Source: Candidatus Pacearchaeota archaeon CG11_big_fil_rev_8_21_14_0_20_30_13
GTDB lineage: Archaea > Nanobdellota > Nanobdellia > Pacearchaeales > GW2011-AR1
Direction: 5' to 3'
NCBI GenBank assembly: GCA_002762735.1
Contig: PCVV01000021.1
Span: 1 to 5,839 of the forward strand
Length of the DNA stretch: 5,839 nucleotides
Positions 5,679-5,839 of the stretch are shown here, one piece after another. Positions within the stretch are counted from its first letter, which is position 1; every line of letters starts with the position of its first letter. The translations under genes were made by a program, and so were the position numbers. Under the pieces are notes generated by a model. That model was not told the origin of the DNA. It did not search any database and was given only the letters and a program-made list of their open reading frames with translations.

Positions 5679-5839
5679 ATGATGATAAATAAAAAGGGAT
5701 TGTCTACTGTTGTAACAACTCTAATTATTGTACTATTGACTCTCGCCGCAATTGGAATTATTTGGGGACCAATAAGTGATCTTCTATCCAAGGGCGAAAG
5801 TTCAATTGATAAAACAAAATGTCTTGATGTAAATATCAA
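5679..5839 (+). CDS. Archaeal pilin/archaellin-like secreted protein, partial (3' end outside window)
   Basis: 53 codons are visible, then the gene runs off the right edge. The N-terminus MMINKKGLSTVVTTL has a class III signal peptide: a short basic leader ending KKG, with predicted cleavage by an archaeal prepilin peptidase between G7 and L8, followed at once by a hydrophobic helix (about 8-29, ending GIIW). The part after it, PISDLLSKGESSIDKTKCLDVNI, would be the start of the extracellular domain. Such proteins form or cap type IV pilus-like filaments or archaella, or stay as membrane-anchored surface proteins; the N-terminus alone does not distinguish these. The start may be 5682 rather than 5679. 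It has its own TATA box and a strong ribosome binding site, so it is probably transcribed separately from gltX and well expressed. Confidence 0.8.
   Translation, partial: MMINKKGLSTVVTTLIIVLLTLAAIGIIWGPISDLLSKGESSIDKTKCLDVNI

Noticed and set aside
5633..5839. Minus-strand open frame at the right edge
   Set aside because: It is the shadow of the pilin-like gene, which has a signal peptide, strong ribosome binding site and TATA box on the plus strand.
1..5839. CRISPR array, tRNA gene or insertion sequence
   Set aside because: No regularly spaced repeats, no cloverleaf-like or CCA-adjacent tRNA sequence and no transposase motifs were seen by reading both strands.

Overview
The window looks like chromosomal DNA of a small-genome, AT-rich archaeon, most probably from the DPANN group (Woesearchaeota/Pacearchaeota-like). 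This is inferred from three things: a glutamyl-tRNA synthetase of archaeal architecture, a secreted protein with an archaeal class III (pilin/archaellin-type) signal peptide, and TATA-like boxes centred about 25 nt upstream of start codons that lack a Shine-Dalgarno site, as in leaderless archaeal transcripts. The exact lineage cannot be fixed without a search. The window is densely coded, with no gene-free stretch over 100 nt. I see no tRNA, rRNA, CRISPR array or insertion sequence.

Left half, minus strand, read right to left from 3892 to 50: (i) an unrecognised 462-aa soluble, mostly helical protein; (ii) an unrecognised 172-aa protein with an extremely acidic N-terminus; (iii) a 614-aa TIM-barrel protein of the endonuclease IV/xylose isomerase-like superfamily. 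The third retains counterparts of all nine zinc ligands of endonuclease IV, but carries a roughly 215-aa helical insertion and a Gly/Gln-rich tail. Gaps of 35 and 55 nt would allow an operon, although each gene also has a TATA-like sequence upstream.

Right half, plus strand: a short divergent promoter region (3893-3972) separates the 462-aa gene from a 115-aa protein with a regular C-terminal coiled coil. Next comes gltX, encoding a glutamyl-tRNA synthetase of only 407 aa. It has the archaeal N-terminal region, the complete catalytic core and a Cys pair motif, but stops just where the anticodon-binding beta-barrel should begin. At the right edge starts a pilin/archaellin-like secreted protein, cut by the window end, with its own TATA box, a leader of about 40 nt and a strong ribosome binding site.

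Functionally, only gltX (translation), the TIM-barrel protein (probable DNA repair or a related metal-dependent activity) and the pilin (cell surface) can be placed. The three unknown proteins at 1950-4320 are neighbours; two of them share the divergent promoter region, and all three carry Phe-Phe-containing hydrophobic patches in charged or low-complexity segments. The most notable observations are the synthetase without its anticodon domain and the enlarged endonuclease IV-like protein with an intact trinuclear metal site.
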